Positions 36,743-45,375 of a DNA stretch of 64,000 nucleotides are shown here, piece after piece (the stretch's first letter is position 1; every line of letters starts with the position of its first letter). The notes under the pieces are model-generated. The model worked only from the letters and a program-made list of their open reading frames with translations. It did no database searches and had not been told where the DNA came from. The DNA lies in assembly GCF_008727875.1 (NCBI RefSeq), contig NZ_VTWS01000011.1:62001-126000 (forward strand), in the 5' to 3' direction. The position numbers and the translations under genes are program-made. The stretch is from Larkinella humicola (GTDB lineage Bacteria > Bacteroidota > Bacteroidia > Cytophagales > Spirosomataceae).

Positions 36743-37591
36743 TTAACTATTCGTGTTGATCACTTCGTACCGGGCGCGTACAAACATGAATATACCGTAG
36801 CAGAACAACCCCAAGGCTACCGCGCCAAGCAGAAACGAGCCGTAACTGGCTTTCTCCAGAAAAGCAAAAGCACTGCTACTCCCTCCGGCTTCGCTGGCAT
36901 TAGACTCCATGGCCGCTTTTATAAATAAATACCCGATCAGGCCCCAGACGATGCCCCGCGCGATGTATCCAATTTTCCCGGATCGGATGATCATCTCCTT
37001 CAGTTCCGGTTTGATGGATGAGGTCTGGACATTTTTCAGGTATTTACCAGACATAGCCCGGTAGATCTGGTATAACCCGATTCCAATGATACACAGGCCA
37101 ATCAGGCCGACGAGCCATTGGCCATACGGTTTCTGCAAAATTTCACGAACGAGGGTCTGGCGCGAATGCCCCCCCCCCTGATTACCCCGGCTACCCAATA
37201 CCATCCGGAAAGAACCATACGCCAGGAATCCATAAACCAACCCGCTGAAGGCATACCCTAACCGACGACCGATGCCTTTGGCGTCGGTCCCTTTGTGCTC
37301 GTTATCGAGAAAAGCCTGCGTTAGCCGCCAGAGGGCATAGCAGACCAGACCTGCGGCCACCAGTGCCAGCAAAATCTGCCCAAACGGTTGAGCCAGTATA
37401 AATCGAAAGACTCCCTGTTTGTTAAGATTACGTTCCGTACTGCCGCCGATTTCAAAAGCAGCCATAAACGCCAGTATACCCACCAGGCAGTAAACGACTC
37501 CTTTGGCCATCAGGCCAAACTTGGCAAAACGCTTCACCCATTCAGGCTGGGTCGAGGGGATGTGGGAGGAGATGCCGGATAAATTCATCAT
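36743..37591 (-). CDS. DUF1206 membrane protein
   Basis: A 282-residue inner-membrane protein with six helices in three internal repeats, each opening with an Arg/Lys-Phe/Gly-x-x-A-(K/R)-G motif: RFAKFGLMAKGVVYCLVGIL, RLGYAFSGLVYGFLAYGSF and RSGKIGYIARGIVWGLIGYL. This is the DUF1206 repeat; function unknown. The start is ATG 37591. It lies between two prophage relics on the opposite strand to them. Confidence 0.9.
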   Translation of the reverse strand: MMNLSGISSHIPSTQPEWVKRFAKFGLMAKGVVYCLVGILAFMAAFEIGGSTERNLNKQGVFRFILAQPFGQILLALVAAGLVCYALWRLTQAFLDNEHKGTDAKGIGRRLGYAFSGLVYGFLAYGSFRMVLGSRGNQGGGHSRQTLVREILQKPYGQWLVGLIGLCIIGIGLYQIYRAMSGKYLKNVQTSSIKPELKEMIIRSGKIGYIARGIVWGLIGYLFIKAAMESNASEAGGSSSAFAFLEKASYGSFLLGAVALGLFCYGIFMFVRARYEVINTNS

Positions 37592-37749
37592 CAAAATCGT
37601 TTTGTGTAAGTTGCTTTCAGCCCAATCGGTCTTCTTTAAATAACATAAGTGATTTAAATACTAAATGTTTTATGGTTCGCTGCAGAACAAGCCATCGACG
37701 ATTGTAGCCGGGCCTCCATCGCGTACTACAATCTGCTTTCCAACAACGC

Positions 37750-38035
37750 CTTCAAGGGACGTGTAGGACAGCGACAAATCTGACGAGCTGCCCCTGTATA
37801 AACACAGCAAGAGCATTCTGACCGCCCTGATCGAAATTGCCAAATGGCGCGTATTCGGCAACTTCAATCAGATTTGTAAACAGAATGTCCAGACGTTCTG
37901 GAGTTTCCTGCGGAATTACAGTATAAAGATCATACGCAAAACCGAGCGGATGGCAAGGATATGGAGGATTTTAAAACAGAAGCCGAGTGAGAAATTTGTA
38001 TTATTTTATAACTCGTTAGACACCATTTATGGTGA
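37750..38035 (+). pseudogene. Relic of the prophage gene at 50859
   Basis: The sequence follows 51480-51731 of the intact prophage: GCGACAAATCTGACGAGCTG against GCGACGAGTCGGACGAACCG, then GGCAACTTCAATCAGATTTG against GGCAACTTCGATCAGGTCTG, and it continues past the end of the intact frame. The frame is broken upstream. It is the second relic in prophage order. Confidence 0.8.
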
Positions 38036-38075
38036 TAAATAAAGCGTCACGTGCATTTAATTCACTTGGTAAATC

Positions 38076-38552
38076 TTAGTTTATCCCTTCATTAAGCTTA
38101 GCATTTTGGCCTGCTACTATGCGCCAACTGCCCTCTTTGTTGGTTAAGAGGATCGTTCGTCGAAACCGGAAGGTCTGGCCCGGATAGCGTTCATCGCCAC
38201 TTAGGTCCGTACGGACATGAACCAGTGCCATATCCGGTTTGAGGAAGGTTATATCCTCAATGGAACGGGTGGTAAACTGAGTCGATTTAAAATAGGTCGT
38301 GTGGGTTGTTTGGTAGTGTTTCTCAATCTCAGCCCGGCCCTTGTAATAGGCACCAAACCAGTTGACCCAAGTGGCATCCGTATGGTATTGCTCGGCTAAT
38401 GCTTTAGCATCGTGGCGGTTCCAAGCCTGTTCATAGTTGGTAATAACTGATTTAATGGCTTCTTGGCTTGTTGTCCGGTTGTCCGGCTGGGCACTTGTTG
38501 AGTGTGCGAATACGCTTGAAAGGGCAATTAGGGCCAGTACTATCTTTTTCAT
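38076..38552 (-). CDS. Exported SnoaL-like/DUF4440 protein
   Basis: A 158-residue protein with a signal peptide (residues 1-21, ending STSAQ) and an NTF2-like domain of the SgcJ/EcaC or DUF4440 type: VITNYEQAWNRHDAKALAEQ, DATWVNWFGAYYKGRAEIEKH and PGQTFRFRRTILLTNKEGSW, then RIVAGQNAKL. The fold binds small hydrophobic ligands; the role is unknown. It lies between the second and third prophage relics. Confidence 0.85.
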   Translation of the reverse strand: MKKIVLALIALSSVFAHSTSAQPDNRTTSQEAIKSVITNYEQAWNRHDAKALAEQYHTDATWVNWFGAYYKGRAEIEKHYQTTHTTYFKSTQFTTRSIEDITFLKPDMALVHVRTDLSGDERYPGQTFRFRRTILLTNKEGSWRIVAGQNAKLNEGIN

Positions 38553-38789
38553 GATGAAGTGAAAGTATATTTTTCTTATGTGAGGTAAATGAGGTCAAGT
38601 CACTCGTCTACACTACTGTCCTCTTTTTATTCAAGGGGGCAGGTTAGTTGACCTGTTTTTTAATAGATAGGGACTGTTGTATCATCAGCAATTATTTAAT
38701 CAATGACCCAATTTAAGAAAGATTGGATGACTTTTTTGCAATTACTCTTTTAATCCTGTCCTGTCGCATCGCCCTCAAATACCCCATTT

Positions 38790-39114
38790 TCGCCGGAAAT
38801 TAGCTGAATCACGATGCTTTCCGGCGACTTTCCCTCTTGTATGGACTCCTGGGCTCCGGCCCATCCAGTTTGGGCGAGAGCCGGGCTATCGGGATTGCTC
38901 GGTGAGCCGCAACAACGAAGCCTCCCGCCGGATTGCGGCCGCTATTCTATTTTCGCGCCGGAAAGTGCCGGTGGTCCAAAAGCAGTACAGCTGCATCCTG
39001 ACACAACAGCACCAGGGTGCGGCTGATCAACTCAGCCCGCTTCCGGTAGCGGGGAAGGACGGCGGAAACGGTTAATGGGTGGTTGCCCAATTGCCGGAAC
39101 GGGCGGCTGGGGCG
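38790..39114 (+). pseudogene. Relic joining the start of the 54459 gene to the end of the 56957 gene
   Basis: 38790-38875 matches the leader and first codons of the intact gene at 54459 (MLSGDF.. in both, and matching sequence upstream of the ATG). From about 38890 it matches the end of the gene at 56957: CGCCGGATTGCGGCCGC, GCCGGAAAGTGCCGG, AACGGTTAATGGGTGG-like blocks. About 2.5 kb of intervening prophage sequence is deleted. The frame is mixed, so the apparent 70-codon ORF at 38814 is not a real gene. Confidence 0.85.
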
Positions 39115-39328
39115 TGATACCCCCTCTCTCCATTTACCTTTTCGAAGAGTATTAACCTTCGTCTGGATTCGTCTCACAAACTCAGGCGAGGTCTAAAAAA
39201 TAAAACATTACAGCAGAAGATAATGATTTGAGAGCCATTTTCACTTATATTGAAAAGGGTTTGGTAGTAGGCCAGGTGTCGGGGTAAACGGGCGTTTGGT
39301 GCGATGACCAACCAGGCTTACTCTACGA

Positions 39329-39360
39329 CAACACAAAGTACGCATTGCGATTTTGTGTTG
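39329..39360. promoter_or_regulatory. Inverted repeat upstream of the Crp/Fnr gene
   Basis: CAACACAAA (39329-39337) is mirrored by TTTGTGTTG (39352-39360), 61 bp before the regulator's ATG. It could be an autoregulatory site or an attenuating hairpin. Confidence 0.35.
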
Positions 39361-39420
39361 AGCGTGCGTCAATCGGCGAGTTGGTAGCAAGTGTACAAAA
39401 AGCAATAATATACAAAAACA

Positions 39421-39999
39421 ATGCAAGACACACTATTTGACTTTATATCTAACTACATTTCTCTGACAGAAGATGAGAAGAACGCACTACTTTCGTTAGA
39501 CCTGTTTCACTCGGTAAAGAAAGGGACAACTTTACTCAAAGAGGGACAAAAATCACAAGATTTCTATTTTGTTTTAAAAGGATGCATACGGAAATATTAC
39601 ATCATAGATGGTGAAGAAAAAACTACCGCTTTTTACACCGAAATGGACGCCTTAACACCTCATTGTGTTTTAACTAATACTCCTTCCGAATATTTCATTA
39701 GTTGTGTCGAAGACAGCATTCTTTTGATCTCAAATTCTGATGTAAGCGCAGAGATAAACAATAAATTTCCAAAGTTTGACATAATGTGTAGAATATTGTC
39801 GGAAGAATTGTTAGCCAAACAACAGATCAATTTTGACGAGTTTAAGACGTCTTCGCCTGAACTACGATACCTGAACTTATTGCAAAATAGACCAGACCTT
39901 ATTCAACGTGTCCCACAACACCAATTAGCGAGCTATTTAGGTATAAAACCTCAATCATTAAGCAGACTAAGAGCAAGAATTCTTGAAAAGAAGAGCTAA
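39421..39999 (+). CDS. Crp/Fnr family transcriptional regulator
   Basis: A 192-residue regulator. A cyclic-nucleotide-binding-type beta-roll occupies residues 20-115 (KKGTTLLKEGQKSQDFYFVL, KGCIRKYYI), a dimerisation helix follows, and the C-terminal helix-turn-helix is RVPQHQLASYLGIKPQSLSRLRARI. It lacks the Fnr cysteines; the ligand is unknown. It is AT-rich, like the following outer-membrane-protein genes, and probably arrived with them. Confidence 0.9.
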   Translation: MQDTLFDFISNYISLTEDEKNALLSLDLFHSVKKGTTLLKEGQKSQDFYFVLKGCIRKYYIIDGEEKTTAFYTEMDALTPHCVLTNTPSEYFISCVEDSILLISNSDVSAEINNKFPKFDIMCRILSEELLAKQQINFDEFKTSSPELRYLNLLQNRPDLIQRVPQHQLASYLGIKPQSLSRLRARILEKKS

Positions 40000-40046
40000 G
40001 ATGCATTTCTTAACTTAAGTGAACGAATTATGGCAACTCGCCAATT

Positions 40047-40054
40047 TACTTTTG
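40047..40054 (+). promoter_or_regulatory. -7 box of the 40083 gene
   Basis: TACTTTTG matches TAnnTTTG. It is preceded by the near-palindrome CGAATTATGGCAACTCG (40024-40040). The whole leader from about 40000 is repeated in front of the paralogue at 41463. Confidence 0.55.
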
Positions 40055-40082
40055 CCGTATCGTTTCACACAAAGAAAAGGAA

Positions 40083-40703
40083 ATGCAAAAGAAATCTTTA
40101 TGGATTGGACTTGTCTTAATGTTGGCAGGCAGTCTACAAGTGAATGCACAATATGACAAACAAGATAGCACCTACAAAAGGTGGTTCGTTGGGAGTACAT
40201 TCTTGTTGTTAGGAAATTTTGATAAAGTAAACAATCCTGAGTTTATACAATTAAATATTGGATATAGAATAACCCCTAATGATGTTGTTTCCTTTGAATT
40301 TAAAAGATCCATTTATTCTTGGCCATTAGGTATCCCTTGGGGAAAATCATTTGATGCGCCGGGAGAAAACTATCCTGGACATGCACGCATACTTGCCCCT
40401 ACCTTAGCATACCAGCGTTTTTGGTGGAAGGGAGTCTATACATCCGTTCATGCACTGAACGCTTTTGAAAAATACATGCATGCGGATAATAAAAAAATTG
40501 GAAATGGATACACGCTATATTTAACCTACCGTTTGGGTTACCAGCTTAAGTTTTTTAAAAACCGTTTCTTTTTTGAACCATCTATAGGTTTTACTCATTG
40601 GCCTGTAAGGACTAAGGTACCACAATCTTTTGAATTAAAAGAAAGTAAATGGCCTAAATACTTTGGCTATGAACCCGGGTTTCATTTTGGGTATAACTTT
40701 TAG
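40083..40703 (+). CDS. Small outer-membrane beta-barrel-like protein, paralogue 1
   Basis: A 206-residue exported protein: signal peptide 1-22 (ending LQVNAQ), then alternating strands with aromatic ends, finishing in FGYEPGFHFGYNF, a typical outer-membrane barrel terminus (final Phe). It shares the block YKRWFVGSTFLLLGN with the gene at 41463 and its leader sequence. Not assigned to a named family. A decayed third copy lies just downstream (40757-40914). Confidence 0.72.
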   Translation: MQKKSLWIGLVLMLAGSLQVNAQYDKQDSTYKRWFVGSTFLLLGNFDKVNNPEFIQLNIGYRITPNDVVSFEFKRSIYSWPLGIPWGKSFDAPGENYPGHARILAPTLAYQRFWWKGVYTSVHALNAFEKYMHADNKKIGNGYTLYLTYRLGYQLKFFKNRFFFEPSIGFTHWPVRTKVPQSFELKESKWPKYFGYEPGFHFGYNF

Positions 40704-40756
40704 TATCCTTATCGAGAAATTAACCGAATACCTTTCAACATAATCCCCCCAACCGC

Positions 40757-40914
40757 TTCCCCGTTTAAGAATAGGTTTTTTTATAAAACCTTCCATTGTG
40801 GCCATGTCCTGTCCTGTGAGCACCAACATGCCGGAAATTTTTAAAGGACAAGACAACAAGTGGAAAAAGCACTTCATCGGTGACCCGGACCTGCATTTCG
40901 CATTTAAAGTTTAA
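40757..40914 (+). pseudogene. Decayed third paralogue of the small outer-membrane protein
   Basis: Reading the forward strand with one frameshift near 40776 gives FKNRFF, then IKPSI..PVSTNMPEIFKGQDNKW and IGDPDLHFAFKV, which aligns with the C-termini of the genes at 40083 and 41463 (e.g. KMPDEFKQLDDKW .. FGEPGFHFGFNF). The N-terminal two thirds are missing. Confidence 0.75.
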
Positions 40915-40951
40915 TACATTCCTAACAATAAATAAATAAATAAATACTACA

Positions 40952-41323
40952 ATGAAAAAGACCGGCATTTATTCCGTATTGATATTGCTCACAGCATTTC
41001 TTAGTTCATGCGGGATTGGTACCGCCCTTGTTACCAACCACAATCAAAACGCCACGGAGGTACACTTAAGTGGGAACAACTTCAAAGTAATTGATCAGGT
41101 AAGCGGAAGTTCGGAGGTATCATATGTATTGGCAATTGGAGGTATGAGAAAAAGGCAATTGTACGAAAATGCGTATTCAACGATGATGAAAAAAGCCAAC
41201 CTGTTGAATGGTTCCAAAGCCATAATCAACGTGATGACAGAGGAACACGTCAGTGGTTTTGCTCCTTTCTATGTCAGAAGAACGATAACTGTGAGTGCTC
41301 AAGTCGTTGAATTTACGAGGTAA
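40952..41323 (+). CDS. DUF6567-like lipoprotein
   Basis: A 123-residue lipoprotein, signal MKKTGIYSVLILLTAFLSSC with the modified Cys at residue 20. The mature part has HLSGNNFKVIDQVSGSSEVS, VLAIGGMRKRQLYENAYSTM, GSKAIINVMTEEHVSG and RRTITVSAQVVEF, the pattern of a Bacteroidota lipoprotein family (DUF6567). Function unknown. It sits between two paralogous outer-membrane genes. Confidence 0.75.
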   Translation: MKKTGIYSVLILLTAFLSSCGIGTALVTNHNQNATEVHLSGNNFKVIDQVSGSSEVSYVLAIGGMRKRQLYENAYSTMMKKANLLNGSKAIINVMTEEHVSGFAPFYVRRTITVSAQVVEFTR

Positions 41324-41403
41324 GTAAAAGATGTATCATCAAGCCGGTTAAGAAAAAGAAGCCTTAAAGAAAGAGCTAAAATGTATTTCTTAACTTAAGT
41401 GAA

Positions 41404-41434
41404 CGAGTTATGGCAACTCGTCAATCTACTTTTG
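41404..41434 (+). promoter_or_regulatory. Operator-like palindrome and -7 box of the 41463 gene
   Basis: CGAGTT-ATGGC-AACTCG (41404-41420) is a perfect inverted repeat, 6 bp upstream of TACTTTTG (41427-41434). The same arrangement with one changed base lies before the paralogue at 40083. Confidence 0.55.
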
Positions 41435-41462
41435 CAATATCGTTTTACATAAAGAAAAGGAA

Positions 41463-42089
41463 ATGCAAAAGAAAATTTTATTCATTGGTTTTGTCTTGAT
41501 GATGACAAGCACGCTCCAACTCAGTGCACAATATGCTAAGACAGACAGCACTTACAAACGGTGGTTCGTTGGTAGCACTGTATTTTTATTAGGTAATTTG
41601 GCTTCCACAAACCCTCCCGACTTCGCTCAACTCAATTTTGGCTATCGCATTACAGGAAAAGATGTCATTACATTAGAACCAAAAACCTGGAAATATGCCT
41701 GGCCAAATGGTATTCACCCATTTTTAAACAAAGCGTACGGAAAGAAGGAAGAAAAATTTCCGGGGTACATTCGTGAGTATGGCTTATCAGTGGCATACCA
41801 ACGATTTTTTGGGGAAAGTTTATATGCCGAACTTAATGTAATGCCTTCTTATCAAGATTTTGTAAACGACAAAGGCAAAAAAATTGACAACGGGTTTCAG
41901 ATTTTTAATACCTACCGCATTGGTTATCACATCAAACTATTTAAGGATAGATTTTTTATTCAACCATCAATTGCAATTACCCACCGTGCTTATCACACAA
42001 AAATGCCTGATGAATTTAAACAACTAGACGACAAATGGTCGAAATTTGTCTTCGGAGAACCGGGGTTTCATTTTGGGTTTAATTTTTAG
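41463..42089 (+). CDS. Small outer-membrane beta-barrel-like protein, paralogue 2
   Basis: A 208-residue paralogue of the product at 40083: signal peptide ending LQLSAQ, YKRWFVGSTVFLLGNLAST, a middle with FPGYIREYGLSVAYQRFF, FKDRFFIQPSIAITHRAYHT and the C-terminal FGEPGFHFGFNF. The roughly 90 bp upstream are also duplicated, so both copies probably answer to the same regulator, plausibly the Crp/Fnr protein at 39421. Confidence 0.72.
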   Translation: MQKKILFIGFVLMMTSTLQLSAQYAKTDSTYKRWFVGSTVFLLGNLASTNPPDFAQLNFGYRITGKDVITLEPKTWKYAWPNGIHPFLNKAYGKKEEKFPGYIREYGLSVAYQRFFGESLYAELNVMPSYQDFVNDKGKKIDNGFQIFNTYRIGYHIKLFKDRFFIQPSIAITHRAYHTKMPDEFKQLDDKWSKFVFGEPGFHFGFNF

Positions 42090-42277
42090 TTTATTAATTA
42101 TGAATACACAAAAAACGCCACAAAATACACGGAAAGACATCAAAGTTAATTTGTAACTGAAGCTCGTTACGCTATGGATTAGTTTTATATCTCTCTATGT
42201 CTGTGTTGGTTATTTCCACATCTATATGGAGCACCAGATAGAAAAAAGTCTGAGACGGTAAAGTAACTCATTTCCTG

Positions 42278-42388
42278 TTGCAGTGGTATAGTCTGCTGGC
42301 GGATCTGATCCTGCTGGCGCTGGGCATCTGTTGCCCGCGCCTGTGGATCTGGCTGATGGATGAACCCAAAAAGAAACGCAAGCGATGA
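42278..42388 (+). CDS. Possible 36-residue membrane peptide overlapping the primase start
   Basis: From a TTG at 42278, the frame reads a short hydrophobic helix (WYSLLADLILLALGICC) followed by a basic tail (DEPKKKRKR). It overlaps the primase start by 29 bp. No ATG is available, so it may be a truncated or spurious frame. Confidence 0.3.
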   Translation: MQWYSLLADLILLALGICCPRLWIWLMDEPKKKRKR

Positions 42389-44876
42389 TCGAGCGCCTTC
42401 AGAACTATTCATTTTCCTTTTTCCAGGGGTAATCGACCGAAAAAAGCCCACCGCCACCCTCACCCTGGCGGATGCCGTCCAGATGATTTCGGACGGTACC
42501 TACCGGGCGAAAGTGGAACAACTCCGAACGTTTCCGGACCCCAAAGCCCGTAAACCGCCCAAGGACAGCCTGGACTACCTGACGCTTTCGGGCCGGTTTG
42601 AACCCTCCCGCCTGGCTAAAAATCTCAAACAGCATTCGGGGCTGATGGCCATTGACTTCGATGACATTGCCCACTTTACCGAAACCCGCCTGCAACTTCA
42701 GGCCGATCCGTACATCCTGGTCCTGTTCGAATCCCCTTCCGGTAACCGGCTCAAGGCCGTTGTCGAAACCGACCCGAACCGGCATGCCGATGCCTTTGCG
42801 GATCTGGCCTTCTACTTCCGACAGACCTATCAACTGGAGATCGATGCCAGTGGCTCCGATGTGTGCCGCCCCTGCTTCGTCGGTTACGACCCCAACCTCT
42901 ACGTTAATCCGTTGGCGGAGCCGTATCCCATCAAAGGCCTGGCGAAACGGAAGGAAAAGCCAAAAACTGACATCCAGATCAGGAAGGATGCGACGGAGGT
43001 TTTCCGCCACGTGGCGGCCGTGGTCGAGCGGATTGTTGCCGCCCGTGTCGATATCACCGGCAACTACTCCCATGAATGGCTTCTGATTGCTTTTTGCATG
43101 GCCACCCTCAGCGAAGATGGCCGGGCCTTATTCCACCAGGTTAGTCAGTTCAACCCGAACTACATGGTGGAAGATGCCGATGAGAAATTTACCAATGCCA
43201 TCCAGACCACCCGGTTTACGCACCCCTGGAAATTCTTTCAGATTGCTAAAGATTACAACATCGACGTGTCCAAACCCCGCCGGGAAAAGAAGGAAACGGC
43301 ACCCGAAGAAAGCAAACCGCAGCCCGATCCGGAAGCCAAACCCGTTGACAAACCCAAGAAGGCCGAACGGATTCTATCACAGAACGTCGATTACCGCGAC
43401 GGCGGGATCTGGATCTGGGTCACCAAGAACTGGATCTGCGTGGCCGAAAATTTTCAGATTTACGTCAAGTACTGCACCGAAGACGAAAACGAGGAAAAGT
43501 CCTGGATTCTGGAGATTCTGCGCATCGGCATCGCCAAACCGCTCTACATTGAAATTTCCCACGAGGAATTTTGTTCGGCGACCAAACTCAAAAACAAGCT
43601 GGCCAGCCACCGACTGGCGCTTAAGATCACCGACACCTACCTGGGTGAACTCTGGCAGCACCTGTTCCGGATGAATTTTCCGAACGCCGTCAAAGTCACC
43701 CGGCTGGGTTACCATCCGGAGAGCCGCGTGTTTTTCTTTTCCAACAAAGCCATCAGCGTCGATTCGGCCGATGCGGTGCTGGAACCCGATGAGTTCGGCA
43801 TCGTGGCGGTCAATCCGCCGGACGGCCAGCCTCCCCTGTGCCTGTCCATGCCGGTGGTCAAGAAAAAACGGGCGCACCTGTTTCAGTTAGCCCCCGGCAA
43901 CTTGACGTTCAATGAGTGGTTTGGCTTGCTGGTGCAGGTGCACAAATACGAGAATGCGATCATTCCGGCGACTTTCTACCTGATGGCGCTGTTCCGCGAC
44001 CTGGTGGTCAAACACACCAACGCCAGTCCGATCCTGTATTTGAAGGGCGGAGCCAGCAGCGGAAAAAGCTCCATTGCCCGGTCGCTTTGCCGACTCTACA
44101 ACCTGCACGAAGCGGTAGCCAACCTCAAAAACAAGAACACCGAAGCGGGGCTGGTCCGGGTGATGTCGCACACCTCCAACGGGATGATCTGGATGGACGA
44201 GTACCACAATGATTTTCCGTTTGAAGGCTTGCTGCAGTCGGCTTACGACGACAATGGCTACATCCGGGCCGAAGAAAACAGCCGCGACGGCACCGACACC
44301 ATCGACATTTACAGCGCCCTGGTGCTGACCTCCAACTACATTCCGGAAAACCCGATTTTCTTCAGCCTCTGTCTGTTTGTGCCCATCACCGAACAGCAGA
44401 AAACCGACGAGCAGGTGGAAGCCTTCGCGCGGTTTAAAGACATCGAGCAGGACGGTTTGTCGTTTGTGACGCTGGAAATGCTGAAACACCGGGCGCTGGT
44501 GGAAGCCAATCTCAAACAGGCTTACGATGATCTGTATACGCCCCTGAAGGAAGCGACCCGGCACGAAAAACCGGTGGAACGGCTGATCTCCAACATGGCC
44601 CGCGTGCTGTCGGTGGCCTACATCCTCCAGATTTTCGGCAAGATCAACCTGCAGTTCGAGGTGACCAGCGACGACGACATTCTGGATGAGTTCGTCGCCA
44701 TCGGAACGCGCGGGATTCTGCGCCAGCACACCATTCAGACCGAGAAAACGGCGCTGTCGGAATTCTTCGAGATCATCCAGAACCAGTACGAGAACGGCTT
44801 TATCCAGGAAGACATTCATTTCCGGTTTGAGGGCAGCCTGCTGCACCTGCGGTTTCCTTCGCTTTATACCATTTAA
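42360..44876 (+). CDS. Prophage primase-helicase, BT4734/VirE_N type, C-terminus cut by a stop
   Basis: An 838-residue replication protein. Residues about 30-190 match the BT4734-like/VirE N-terminal primase domain (VEQLRTFPDPKARKPPKDSL, HSGLMAIDFDDI, DVCRPCFVGYDPNLYVN). A middle helical domain follows (about 210-310). From about residue 540 comes a helicase-like ATPase with Walker A LKGGASSGKSSIARS and Walker B GMIWMDEYHNDF. The TAA at 44874 is followed in the same frame by 84 codons of fitting sequence (44877-45131), so the C-terminus looks truncated by a nonsense change. Confidence 0.85.
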   Translation: MNPKRNASDDRAPSELFIFLFPGVIDRKKPTATLTLADAVQMISDGTYRAKVEQLRTFPDPKARKPPKDSLDYLTLSGRFEPSRLAKNLKQHSGLMAIDFDDIAHFTETRLQLQADPYILVLFESPSGNRLKAVVETDPNRHADAFADLAFYFRQTYQLEIDASGSDVCRPCFVGYDPNLYVNPLAEPYPIKGLAKRKEKPKTDIQIRKDATEVFRHVAAVVERIVAARVDITGNYSHEWLLIAFCMATLSEDGRALFHQVSQFNPNYMVEDADEKFTNAIQTTRFTHPWKFFQIAKDYNIDVSKPRREKKETAPEESKPQPDPEAKPVDKPKKAERILSQNVDYRDGGIWIWVTKNWICVAENFQIYVKYCTEDENEEKSWILEILRIGIAKPLYIEISHEEFCSATKLKNKLASHRLALKITDTYLGELWQHLFRMNFPNAVKVTRLGYHPESRVFFFSNKAISVDSADAVLEPDEFGIVAVNPPDGQPPLCLSMPVVKKKRAHLFQLAPGNLTFNEWFGLLVQVHKYENAIIPATFYLMALFRDLVVKHTNASPILYLKGGASSGKSSIARSLCRLYNLHEAVANLKNKNTEAGLVRVMSHTSNGMIWMDEYHNDFPFEGLLQSAYDDNGYIRAEENSRDGTDTIDIYSALVLTSNYIPENPIFFSLCLFVPITEQQKTDEQVEAFARFKDIEQDGLSFVTLEMLKHRALVEANLKQAYDDLYTPLKEATRHEKPVERLISNMARVLSVAYILQIFGKINLQFEVTSDDDILDEFVAIGTRGILRQHTIQTEKTALSEFFEIIQNQYENGFIQEDIHFRFEGSLLHLRFPSLYTI

Positions 44877-45131
44877 GCCCAGAAATACCGGCAGACGTTT
44901 TGGAAGTCACCGGCCGAGCGCGACACGTTGCGCGACGAAATGCTGGCCTTCGAGTCGCCGGCGAACCCCGACAAATTTTTCCGCAACATCCGGTTTATGA
45001 CCGACGAGAGCGAAACGGCTCCGGGCGGATCTCGCTCGGTCAGCGGCTCATGCACAATGACTTATAGCAAGATTACCGACAAGTTCGGGGTGGATCTGAG
45101 GGGTAGGAAGATCGAAAAAGGCTTAACCTAA
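44877..45131 (+). pseudogene. Detached C-terminal part of the primase-helicase
   Basis: In frame with the primase after its TAA, this reads AQKYRQTFWKSPAERDTLRD, then MLAFESPANPDKFFRNIRFM and TYSKITDKFGVDLRGRKIEK, a plausible DNA-binding helical end, up to TAA at 45129. An internal ATG at 44943 could allow separate translation. Confidence 0.65.
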
Positions 45132-45156
45132 ACTCAAAAAAAAACCGGCTTTTTGC

Positions 45157-45344
45157 TACCACGCTACCACAGCAGCAGTAAAGCCCCTGATAATCAGTAC
45201 TCAATCTGTAATAAAGTTGTGGTAATTCTGTGGTAAAGGTGTGGTAGTGTGGTATTTGTAATATGGGCTACCACAAAAATAATACAGCAAAAGGCACTCA
45301 ATTCATTAGTATTTAATGCTTTAACTTTTTGTAGTAGTGTGGTA
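45157..45344. repeat. Iteron-like GTGGTA cluster, candidate replication origin
   Basis: Eight copies of the hexamer GTGGTA lie here: forward at 45219, 45230, 45241, 45249 and 45339; reverse (TACCAC) at 45157, 45165 and 45269. Forward copies are spaced 11, 11 and 8 bp. The surrounding sequence is AT-rich and gene-free, between the primase and a small early gene. Confidence 0.6.
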
Positions 45345-45375
45345 GAAATACAACCGTGAAAAATCAGCAAAAAAC

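Noticed and set aside
38814-39026. 70-codon forward ORF
   Set aside because: It is a chance frame through two fused prophage relics; only the first codons correspond to a real gene.
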